Shown here: positions 27,108-35,566 of the stretch, piece by piece | Numbering within the stretch: the first letter of the stretch is position 1 | How the letters are laid out: each line of letters begins with the position of its first letter | Assembly: GCA_022448425.1 (NCBI GenBank) | Contig: JAKVCY010000016.1 | Location: 1-44,510 of the forward strand | Length of the DNA: 44,510 bases | Direction of reading: 5' to 3' | DNA from: Thalassotalea sp. | GTDB lineage: Bacteria; Pseudomonadota; Gammaproteobacteria; Enterobacterales; Alteromonadaceae | Position numbers and translations under genes: made by a program | The notes under the pieces: generated by a model | Seen by the model: only the letters and a program-made list of their open reading frames with translations | What the model was told of the DNA's origin: nothing | The model's database searches: none

Positions 27108-28070
27108 ATGTATCGTAAACTCGGAGTTTTGATCAATCTGTTTTGTTTCAGCGCCTGTGCAATGGCAGCTAATCCAAATGAGTTAGCCATGTCTTTAGAT
27201 AATAGCTACACAAAGGAATCTCAGGCACTATTTAAGTCGTTAGAAGAACAGATTATTGCAACCTTAATCGCGGTGTCTGAGCAAGAATGTAAAGCTGGTA
27301 AGTCATTAAATAACTTAGACTATCAGCTGGATATTCCTGCCAAAGAACATACTGACATTGGCATGCTAATAAGTTTCGATAATGGAAAAAAAGGATTTAA
27401 CGTCATCCCTGTTACAGATGGTGGTGCGGCCCACCAAGCAGGGCTAAGATCAGGAGATGTGATTAACGCCATCAATGGCGTAGAGGTTAGCACATCAGAA
27501 ATAGAGAAGAATCAAACGATTAAGTACCTTTGGGATTTTAAACCTCAACAAGTCATCGATATTCAATACAGTACAAACGGTGTGACAAAAAGCACGTCTT
27601 TTGCAGTACCAGGGATTAAGGTTCCATCAGCATCGCTTACTGTGAATTTTGAGCCGACGACGATAGCTAATCAAAGCGCAGCAGAACAGTGTGGCCAATT
27701 AGAACTGAAATACTGGCCTAAAGACGAAGGTGACATCTACCCGCTAACGCTGCTTAAAGTTAATGGTCAAAATGTTCATAGTAACTATATTCGTCGTAAA
27801 TTCGCTGCGGGTAACTACCGATTTGAGTTTGGTGTTGTTTAAAGAGATCGCGTGATACCGGGCAAGGTGATGGATGTAAAAGCCAGAGAAACGTATAGCT
27901 TCACTATTGAGCCAAATGTTAAGTATTACGTAGGTGCCTACAAGTCAGTTAGCGACAAAGCTCGCTCTTGGCAAGATAGCGAAACAGGTTCAAAAATCAA
28001 AAGGCGTAAAAATAAAGAGAACTACACGCCTGTGATTTGGCGTACTGAAAAAGCAGAGTGTCGTCAGTAG
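27108..28070 (+). pseudogene. Periplasmic PDZ-domain protein with an in-frame stop
   Basis: A signal peptide (to about residue 20, CAMA) is followed by a region holding a PDZ domain (about 90-150; GFNVIPVTDGGAAHQAGLRS with DVINAINGVEV). The frame stops at TAA 27840-27842 after FEFGVV. The same frame stays open for 75 further codons (27843-28070; VKARETYSFTIEPNVKYYVG), reading like the natural C-terminal beta domain. An intact protein would be about 320 aa. It follows the anti-sigma gene by 25 bp, so this is the third gene of the sigma operon. A periplasmic partner or target of the ECF response is inferred. The second part could start at GTG 27852, but without RBS. Confidence 0.75.
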
Positions 28071-28119
28071 CAGGTAGCGCCAAAGCTAAAGCAAATTAGC
28101 TCAATACAAACTTCCCTCC

Positions 28120-28159
28120 GAGCAGTTGGTGTTAATGAGTCGCTAACTGCTCATTTTTT
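28120..28159 (+). terminator. Terminator of the ECF sigma operon
   Basis: GAGCAGTT (28120-28127) pairs with AACTGCTC (28145-28152), followed by ATTTTTTA. The loop is 17 nt. It lies about 50 bp beyond the PDZ reading frame. Confidence 0.7.
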
Positions 28160-28350
28160 ATCAACAATCCTACATCCACCTGTATTATCTTCACCTAATA
28201 CTGCTATGAATGAATCATAACATCCTCTAATTCGGCGGCCAAAATCACTATGCCACTACAAGTTGAGCGTTAATTTAGTTGAATATGACATATAGTTGCA
28301 CTTTTTTTAACCATGCGCTTAGATAATAAATAGTCGGCGTAGGCAAAATC

Positions 28351-28434
28351 TTAGTTATCTCAATCTAGCTGCATAAGTTTAAGTATTTCAGTCTAGTTGC
28401 TTAAGTTTAGTTATATCCGCTGAAGTAGAGCTTG
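28351..28434 (+). repeat. Imperfect 28-bp tandem repeat upstream of alkB
   Basis: Unit 1 (28351-28378) and unit 2 (28379-28406) agree at 22 of 28 positions, both ending in CATAAGT or CTTAAGT after TCTAG. A third, more diverged unit (28407-28434) keeps TTAGTTAT at its start. The array ends about 75 bp before the alkB start codon, a position suited to an operator. Confidence 0.6.
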
Positions 28435-28508
28435 AATGTATGTGCCTAATTGATAGCTAGCCTGTGTCCCCAAAATTCAACTGATGTCACGTTAAAAGAA
28501 TCACTATT

Positions 28509-29699
28509 ATGAATAACGGCAACACCTTTATCGCAGCAAATGGCGAAGTTTATATCGATAAGAAACGATACGCTTGGCTATTTTCCTTCTTAATTCCTGC
28601 TACGAATGTTGCAGGTCCACTGTTATATATGCAGTCGGGAAATGAACTTCATTTGTGGCTTTTCATCATTTTTTGGTATGGGCTTTTTCCTGTCATTGAT
28701 GGACTTATGGGAGAAGATACGAGTAACCCTCCAGAGTCTGTCATCCCACAGCTAGAGAAAGATATTTATTATCGGGTAATTGCCATATTACATGTTCCGG
28801 CCGTGGTCTGCACCTTTGTATTTTTAGGCTGGTTTGTGGTTAATCACGAGCTTTCAATGCTCGGTTATTTTTGCGTAGCATTACTTGCGGGCTATACCGG
28901 TGGCCATGGGTTAAACATCGGCCACGAACTTGGCCATAAACGTAAACCTCTTGACCAGTGGATGGCAAAAATTGTTTTAGCACCAGCGGCTTATGGTCAC
29001 TTTTTCATAGAGCATAACCGTGGACACCACAAACATGTTGCAACACCAGAAGATCCGGCTTCAGCGAAAATGGGGGAGAGTATTTATGAGTTTGCCTTGC
29101 GTGAATTACCCGGTGGTTTTTTTAGAGCATACTCGGTTGAAAAGCAACGATTAGATAAGCAAGGGACGTCCCCATGGACTCTGGCCTGGATACTGGACAA
29201 CGAATTTATTCAAACGATGCTCATGGCACTAGGCGTATATTTCGCAATGGCAGTTTGGTTGGGTATTGAAGTTATTCCTTATCTGTTCATCGCAGCGTTT
29301 TGGTCAATGTGGCAATTAACATCTGCTAACTATGTCGAGCATTACGGATTGAAACGAAGAAAGACGGCATCTGGGCGATATGAGAAGCCACAGCCACACC
29401 ATAGTTGGAACAGCAATCATATTTTTTCAAACTGGGCACTATTTCATTTGCAGCGCCATTCTGATCATCATGCTAATGCCACGAGAAGTTACCAGTCATT
29501 AAGGCATTTTGAACACCTACCATCATTGCCCAATGGTTATTTCGGCATGTTCGTTTTAGCTTATGTGCCTTGGTTATGGTTCAACGTGATGAACAAAAGG
29601 TTAGTTGCTGTAACTAATGGAAACATCAAAGACATTAATCTTTTACCTTCAAAGCGCGAAATTTTGATTAAGCAATATAAATTGCACGACAAAGAGTAG
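28509..29699 (+). CDS. alkB: Alkane 1-monooxygenase (AlkB, integral-membrane non-haem diiron)
   Basis: The 396-aa inner-membrane enzyme hydroxylates the terminal carbon of medium-chain alkanes, using rubredoxin-delivered electrons. The histidine motifs are complete: HELGHK, EHNRGHHKHVATPEDPAS, NYVEHYGL and LQRHSDHHANATRSYQSL. Six membrane helices are present. The length fits the family. No rubredoxin or rubredoxin reductase is next to it, so electron carriers must be encoded elsewhere. It is transcribed alone: a terminator lies upstream and the next gene is convergent. It is intact although neighbours on both sides carry lesions. Confidence 0.95.
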   Translation: MNNGNTFIAANGEVYIDKKRYAWLFSFLIPATNVAGPLLYMQSGNELHLWLFIIFWYGLFPVIDGLMGEDTSNPPESVIPQLEKDIYYRVIAILHVPAVVCTFVFLGWFVVNHELSMLGYFCVALLAGYTGGHGLNIGHELGHKRKPLDQWMAKIVLAPAAYGHFFIEHNRGHHKHVATPEDPASAKMGESIYEFALRELPGGFFRAYSVEKQRLDKQGTSPWTLAWILDNEFIQTMLMALGVYFAMAVWLGIEVIPYLFIAAFWSMWQLTSANYVEHYGLKRRKTASGRYEKPQPHHSWNSNHIFSNWALFHLQRHSDHHANATRSYQSLRHFEHLPSLPNGYFGMFVLAYVPWLWFNVMNKRLVAVTNGNIKDINLLPSKREILIKQYKLHDKE

Positions 29700-29711
29700 G
29701 CCGTGCAGGAA

Positions 29712-31440
29712 TCAATATTCGTGTAACAGCGGGTGTTTCATGGTTTTGATGTTTGACTGCGGGGCGTCGGAAGCGGTAAACAATAGCTGCTCGTTTTCTT
29801 CAATGTAATTTAGAGGCGTTGCTCTGCTAACGGAATTGATAGGCAGACGAACAATAGGTGAGATATCTTTGAGTAAGAAGTCGAAATAAGCGAGTACGTA
29901 CTGACCATGTTGTCTTTGTCGGAAGTAGACTCCCGTATCAACTAAATCCCAAGAGTACGTGGTATTAAATTCTTTGGTACTGATGATAGGCATCGAGGTG
30001 CCTTGCTCGCCATCGCGAAGATCTCGTCGCCAAAGCCCGTACAGCTCGTTTGTATAAACCAAAGTGTTAGCGTCAACCATAGTGCCGAAGCGCCCACCAT
30101 CGAAAGATATACGTGTACTTTCACCACTCTCAATATCGATTTTATATAAGTCGGTGAACTCGTTGTTATAAACAGCAGAAATAATCGCAGTGTCATCAAA
30201 TGACCATGTAGGACGGTTGTGAGCTTCATGCTCTGATTTAACAATGGATAGTGCTTTCGTATTTACATCGTAAAGGTAAATTTTGTCTGCTTTCTCGCCA
30301 TAAACGGGGGCAAAAAAAGCGATCTTGTCACCTGCATGGTTCCAGCGTGGATAACGAATCGTTTGTTTGAGTTGTGTAAGTTGTTGTCTATTGTGGCCAT
30401 CAGGATCAGCTATCCATAGCTCGTAATAGCCTGACTCATTCGATACATAAGCTAATTTCTTGGTTTCTGGCGAGTAATGCGGATATTGGTGACTAAACTC
30501 CGAGTGAATGACAGGAAATGGCATTGAAGCGATTGCAGATGACAGCGTTAAATTCACAAGCGAATATTTCTCACTGCGTTGTTGATAAAAAAGCTCTGCC
30601 GTTTCTGTTGCGAAAGCCGGATAACTAAAGCCTACATGTGGCAACTTAGTTGTCGTTAGGGTCGCTAAGTCGAGAATATAGCCTCGTCTTACATCTGTCC
30701 GTTGTGCAGCGTAAACTAATTTATTGTTTGTCGGATGCCACGCAAAACCGACAATGTCCTCCTCACCTTTGGTAATTTGCTGTGTTTGCTTGGTTTTTAT
30801 GTCCACCAAATAGATATTTTCATCAAATCGGTTAACGCGTCTACTCACCGCAATGCTCTTCCCATCAGGCGAAAATTTGAAGTCCCTATCTCTGAAGCCG
30901 CAATTGTTACTGCAAGAAAAGCGCACTGGCTTGCTGGCAGCATCAGCTAAATCGATAAAATAAATACCACTGTCATCGGCAGGCTCTGCGTAGCCATGAA
31001 AGGCTAGTGTTTTATCATCTGGCGAAATATCGATGTAGTAATACCCGCCTTTGAGAGGACATTGAGCGATCGCTTTTTCTTGTCCTGTGTTAACTTTCAG
31101 TTCAATGATTTCGCAATAATTCTTTGATCTATTCTTCTTAGCAAAATAAAGGTATTCACCACTGTTACTCCACACGGAGTGACCCAAATGGTCTTTGCCA
31201 AAGGTCAATTGTTTTGTAGGTAAGTCGGGGTTATTTCGGTCTTTAATAAATAGATTTCTGATCCCTTGGCCATCACTCCATTTAAAGACAACTTTTTGCC
31301 CCGATGGTGAAGGTGAAGCAAACAGCTCCACTCCTGGCAGCTTGGTAATTGCGTTGATTTCTGGTACCTGGTGAGTAGGCGTGTTTTCGCGTGTTATCAG
31401 CAGATAAGCAAGTATAACGGTGGCAATTAGCGATGTCTTT
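29712..31440 (-). pseudogene. PD40 (TolB-like) beta-propeller protein, N-terminus lost; likely a CadC-type regulator remnant
   Basis: The open frame 29712-31532 gives 606 aa, but codons upstream of about 31440 read into antisense of a TonB-receptor fragment and are not native. What remains is one transmembrane helix (SLIATVILAYLLI) and repeated PD40 blades (ASPSPSGQKVVFKW, FSPDGKSIAVSRR, AWHPTNNKLVYAA, YPHYSPETKKLAYVSNE, YPRWNHAGDKIAFFAP). Helix plus PD40 at the C-terminus is the layout of membrane-bound CadC-like regulators, whose N-terminal winged-helix domain would lie upstream and is missing. It could still be expressed from a chance start in the receptor remnant. Convergent with alkB with 12 bp between stops. 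Confidence 0.7.
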
Positions 31441-31868
31441 GAAGACAAAGCGTCAGCGTCTGTTACTTGGTACAAAGATGCACGGCGTGTACGTTGGAGT
31501 ATGAAGTATAGAGGTGAAATGTTATCGAGCAAATCTCGCTATGAAGACTTCTATGCACCGCTTGACGGAGATGGCAATGGTGGTATTTTCGCTGAGTACG
31601 AAGCAGCTTGTGCAGCTGATGCACTGCTTGTGTAGACAACCCAGAAACGCCATACCAACTGTTCTTGCCGTCATATGTTCGTAACGACGTTTCAGTCTCT
31701 TACAGCACAGAGTTAGAGAATGATATGCAGCTGCGTTTGTTTGGTGGTATCAACAATGTTTTCGATAACAATGGTCCATTTATTTTAGGTGGTACAGGAA
31801 ACTACGACAGCAACTATGGTGGCGGTAAAGGCCGTTTCTACTACTTAGGTGCTGAAATAAGCTTCTAA
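31425..31868 (+). pseudogene. TonB-dependent receptor remnant (C-terminal barrel end), frameshifted
   Basis: Only the last ~145 codons of a TonB receptor remain. The first part (to TAG 31633-31635) reads SVTWYKDARRVRWSMKYRG and DGDGNGGIFAEYEAACAA. After a frameshift at about 31630 it continues VDNPETPYQLFLPSYVRNDV, LFGGINNVFDNNGPF and the terminal YYLGAEISF with C-terminal Phe. A dinucleotide duplication (CTTGTGTAGAC versus CTTGTAGAC) would explain the shift. The 5' end abuts the truncated PD40 gene head-to-head at about 31425-31445, so a rearrangement removed both 5' halves. A terminator follows. Confidence 0.85.
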
Positions 31869-31883
31869 TCTCATTGCACGGTT

Positions 31884-31912
31884 GAAAAAAGCGCAAGGAT
31901 GCGCTTTTTCGA
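31884..31912 (+). terminator. Terminator after the TonB-receptor remnant
   Basis: GAAAAAAGCGC (31884-31894) pairs with GCGCTTTTTC (31901-31910) around AAGGAT. The T-run in the 3' arm is typical of rho-independent terminators. It survives as the native end of the lost receptor gene. Confidence 0.8.
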
Positions 31913-31977
31913 AATACCGTCCTGTCAATTAAGCCTCTCTATCGGGGCACCTTTAACCTCCTCAGGAAATTCACAAA

Positions 31978-33150
31978 ATGAAAAAAGTAGTAACTGCGCT
32001 ACATGGCGCTGTCGCTTTTCTATGTTTTGCCTTTTGCTTCACTGCATTGACCTCGTCAGCACTTGCCTACATGTATTTAGCTGATAGCAATCAAAGTGGT
32101 GATGAAGAAGAATTGCAAGTAAGTGATGGACCGTATGTATTTGAGCAGGCCGAATCGCTGACGTTTAAATGGCTATGCGATAACGAGTTATTTGAGCGGT
32201 CAGTCGCGATGCCGGACTTTGTTCCTCCTTATGTGTTCCAGCAGTGTTAGTTAGATGTGGAAATTAATCGTATTAAATTCGCTGAAGATTTTGTCGAGTA
32301 TCGAGGTGATTTTGACCTAGCTGCTTTGAGTGATTTACACGGCCAGTATGATCTGATGTTAGAACTGCTAACCAACAACAAAATTATCGATGAGCAGGGT
32401 GATTGGGTGTTTGGCACTGGGCACTTTGTTATTACTGGAGATATTTTTGACCGCGGTGATAAGGTTACTGGAATACTCTGGTTTATCTACAAGCTAGAAC
32501 AGCAGGCAGAACAGGCAGGTGGGAAAGTACATCTATTGCTGGGTAACCACGAAGTAATGGTACTCAATGGTGATTTACGTTACTTGCATCCTAAATATGT
32601 GCTTGCGGAAAAATTACTCAAACAACCTTTCGAAAGTCTTTTCGGAGAAGATTCGGTGCTTGGCCGCTGGCTTCGAAGTAAATCAGTATTGGTGAAGATT
32701 AACAATATGTTGTTCGCCCATGGTGGCTTTCACCCTGAGCTAGTCAAAGATAAGCGAACACTAGCTGAGATCAATAGCGTTTTTAAACAAAACCTAGTTA
32801 AAGCGGAGCTTCGCGAACCGCGAGAAGGGTTTGCACGTTATCTGCATAAGTCTAATGGACCAATTTGGTACAGAGGTTACTTCAAAGACAATGGCGCTTC
32901 CGGCGAAGAAATTGAATTACTTTTACAGTATTTTGATGTCGAGCATTTAATTGTCGGGCATACTTCTCAACCTCAGATAGAAACACGATTTAACGGTAAG
33001 GTTATCGCTATCGACAGTTCCATTAAACGTGGTAAATATGGCGAGATATTGTTACTAAAAGCCGGAGAGTTCACTAGGGGAACATTATCCGGCAAGAGTG
33101 TTCCGTTGATTTATTGGCGCAATGACAATAATGCATGTTTTATCTGCTGA
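31978..33150 (+). pseudogene. Exported PPP-like metallophosphoesterase, split by an in-frame amber stop
   Basis: Codons 1-90 (31978-32250) encode a signal peptide (cleavage near ALA, about residue 30) and a short cysteine-containing domain ending VPPYVFQQC, then TAG at 32248-32250. The same frame continues with no shift (LDVEINRIKFAEDFVEYRGD) into a complete phosphoesterase: ALSDLHGQYD, ITGDIFDRGDK, LLGNHEVM, AHGGFH and VGHTSQ. These are the metal and catalytic motifs of PPP/Shewanella-like phosphatases. A GTG at 32257 could start the catalytic part alone, but it would lack the export signal and has no RBS. CAG-to-TAG would explain the stop. Intact length would be 390 aa. Family proteins of this type are normally one exported chain. 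Confidence 0.75.
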
Positions 33151-33192
33151 AGTTGGTTTAAGCTAGTCGCAAAAACAATCGGACGTTTGTCT

Positions 33193-34254
33193 ATGTATCA
33201 AGGGGTATTAATTGGTCACCCGTTAATGGAGCGGTGTAGCAAGTTCCTATCTCGGCACAAACCACTCACACACAAACAGTGGTAGTCTCGGATGGGCGAA
33301 GTCCCTGAAGCAAACTTAGCACTTGATTTTTACAACACTGGGCCAGCTATTGATGTGCTTGAATCGAAAATGGCAAACCTACTAGGTAAAGAAAAAGCGC
33401 TTTTTGTACAGAAGGGGATGGTGGGGCAAAACAGTGCATTGATGGAGTACGCCAAGCGCTCAGGGAGTGACAAAATAGCCATTCATCCTGAATCACTAGC
33501 CTATCAAGAGTTAATGGGGCTGAACGCTATACATCTTGGTAAAAAGGGCAGTGCGATTGAGGCTGCCGATATTGCTAAATTACCAACGTCAATTGCGGCA
33601 GTTTGTGTTGAACTGCCAACACGAAGGGCTGGCTTTAAATTACCTGAGTGGCAAACGCTTCAAGCGTTAAAAGACTTTTCAGTAACTCATAATATTCCGA
33701 TTCATTTTGACGGCGCTAGGTTATTTGAATCTGCAGATTATTGGCAAAAATCACCTGCAGAGGTCGCTGCATTAAGTGATTCAGTCTATGTCTCTTTGTA
33801 TAAAATGTTGGGGGCAGCAGCAGGCGGTATTATCGCAGGAAGTGAAGAGTTCATCGAATCTTTGAAACCGTGGCGCTCTCGATTCGGTGGCGATATGTTC
33901 ACGGCTTTTCCTTACGTGCTTTCAGCACTCTGGGGGCTAGAACATTATTTACCACGAATTTCTGAATTTAATCCGCGGGCGCAGAGTTTATCCCAGCTTA
34001 TTGCTCAGAATATCGGAGCGGAAGCGTTGCCTGACCCTGTGCAAACTTGTGGTTTTATTGTTGAGTTACAGATTGACATGGTGACACTTGAGCAAAGAGC
34101 ATTAGCACTCGCTGAAAATGAAAGAATTTGGTTGTTCGATCGACTTTATGACGCAGGTGAAGATAAAAGTCGCTTTGAGGTTCAAGTAGGAGACGCACTC
34201 GATCATTGGAGCGATACAGAAGTGGTTGCCAAGCTTATGCAATTGTTAGACTAG
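33193..34254 (+). pseudogene. Threonine aldolase-like PLP lyase with an in-frame amber stop
   Basis: The frame opens at ATG 33193 with the expected N-terminus (MERCSKFLSRHKPLTHKQW). It meets TAG at 33283-33285 and then continues in the same frame (SRMGEVPEANLALDFYNTGP) for 320 more codons. The PLP fold-type-I beta-eliminating lyase domain is complete: LDFYNTGPAIDVLE, FVQKGMVGQN, HFDGARLFE and SLYKMLGAAAGG with the PLP lysine. Translation restarting at ATG 33292 would lack about 33 residues that usually contribute to the active-site region. A one-base change (TTG or TGG to TAG) accounts for the stop. Neighbouring genes are unrelated in function. Confidence 0.72.
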
Positions 34255-34366
34255 TTGCAGCTGAATAAGCGTGAAGCATCATCATAGTAAGCAATTGTAA
34301 ATTCTTCTCAAAATAAATATTTATTGACTATACTTTACTTACCACCTGAGATGAGCAGGGATGCTT

Positions 34367-35566
34367 ATGCTTTATATAGTTGATGATGATATCGAATTTT
34401 CGTTGCTGCTGAGCGACATTTCCTCCCCACATGTACCTGAACTGAGAGTATTCCATGATCCTGTCACTTTCTTTAGCGATATAGAGTTAACGGCAAAAGA
34501 TATAGTCATTTTGGACATTAAAATGCCCAAAATGGACGGTATTGAGGTATTACGTGAACTTGCGGATAAACGAATAAGTTCGTCTCTGATTCTTATTAGT
34601 GGTGTAGAAAGCGGCGTCTTGAATTCTACAGCAATGTTGGCAAAAGAATTGGGGTTAAACATTGCTGCACAACTTCCTAAGCCCTTCACGCCACAAAAGC
34701 TTGTGGATGTCTTAGCTAAAATAGTTTCAGATGACCAGGTAAGAGCATTTAAACAAGATAGCTCAGTTCGTGATGAGACATTGAGTTTTAGTAAAGCTGA
34801 AATTGAGGACGGATTAAGCAAAGGGCAAATTACGCTCTTTTATCAACCTCAAATAGATTTAGATACCTGTCAGTTGTGTTCAGTGGAAGGGCTCGTAAGG
34901 TGGGCTCATCCAACATTAGGGCTGGTACCACCAAACGTTTTTCTACCGCAGGTGCATAAGCATAATCTTCTAGATACGCTAACAGACCATGTTATTGAGT
35001 GTGCAATAAATGCCGAGTCTAGTTGGAATAAGTTAGGCATTGAGATAAATACTTCAATTAATGTTAATGCAAGTAATGTGATTAATTTGTCACTGCCGGA
35101 AAAGTTGGAAGCACTAGCGAATAATGCAGCCATAACACCTTCTAAAATTTGCTTAGAAGTCACGGAATCAGAGCTAATGACAGAGCTTATCCCTTCGATG
35201 GATACGTTGACTCGTTTAAGATTGAAAGGCTTTAGGCTTTCAATTGACGACTTTGGTACAGGCTTCTCTTCTTTACTGCAATTATACAGAATTCCTTTTA
35301 CAGAATTAAAAATAGACCGTTCGTTTATCAAGAATTTAGCAACTAACCCTGAATCTAGAATCATCGTGGAGACTTGTATTTTGCTGGCGCATAAATTGGG
35401 GATGACCGTTGTTGCTGAAGGGATAGAGGATAGGGAAACATTTACAAAACTGCATGAACTTGGCTGTGATATTGGCCAAGGCTTCTACTTTTCAAAACCG
35501 TTACCGGAGCATGAGCTCCATGTCTGGCTGCATGAGAACAAGAAAAGAGCTTTAGTTACTTTATGA
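34367..35566 (+). CDS. REC-EAL response regulator, c-di-GMP phosphodiesterase
   Basis: The 399-aa cytosolic protein has a receiver domain (about 1-120; DDD acidic pocket, phospho-acceptor Asp50 in VILDIKMPKMDG, KPF lysine) followed by an EAL domain (about 145-390). The EAL residues needed for catalysis are present: EGLVRW, NVNASN, LEVTESE, DDFGTGFSS, KIDRSF, AEGIED and GQGFYFSKPLP. It should therefore hydrolyse c-di-GMP under phosphorylation control. I chose ATG 34367 because GCAGGGA lies 6-7 bp before it; the in-frame ATG at 34361 is too close to the SD. Its end overlaps the hybrid-kinase gene by 4 bp (ATGA), marking the likely partner. Confidence 0.92.
   Translation: MLYIVDDDIEFSLLLSDISSPHVPELRVFHDPVTFFSDIELTAKDIVILDIKMPKMDGIEVLRELADKRISSSLILISGVESGVLNSTAMLAKELGLNIAAQLPKPFTPQKLVDVLAKIVSDDQVRAFKQDSSVRDETLSFSKAEIEDGLSKGQITLFYQPQIDLDTCQLCSVEGLVRWAHPTLGLVPPNVFLPQVHKHNLLDTLTDHVIECAINAESSWNKLGIEINTSINVNASNVINLSLPEKLEALANNAAITPSKICLEVTESELMTELIPSMDTLTRLRLKGFRLSIDDFGTGFSSLLQLYRIPFTELKIDRSFIKNLATNPESRIIVETCILLAHKLGMTVVAEGIEDRETFTKLHELGCDIGQGFYFSKPLPEHELHVWLHENKKRALVTL

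Larger units (their letters stand above)
28071..28508. promoter_or_regulatory. Control region upstream of alkB
   Basis: These 438 bp contain the sigma-operon terminator and, 28351-28434, an imperfect 28-bp tandem repeat. No credible ORF was found. The alkB promoter must lie in the second half. No strong -35/-10 pair was identified and the SD before ATG 28509 is weak (AAAAGAA). Confidence 0.5.

Noticed and set aside
28351..28434. CRISPR-like array upstream of alkB
   Set aside because: The units are contiguous with no spacers, imperfect and only two to three in number. No cas genes occur in the window.
31441..31532. N-terminal 30 codons of the long PD40 reading frame as a native protein start
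   Set aside because: These codons are the antisense of the TonB-receptor remnant, so they are not part of the original gene.
32248..33285. Pyrrolysine or other programmed amber recoding
   Set aside because: A nearby TAA interruption and two frameshifts fit decay or sequence error better. Neither protein is a methylamine methyltransferase and no pyl gene or suppressor tRNA is visible in the window.
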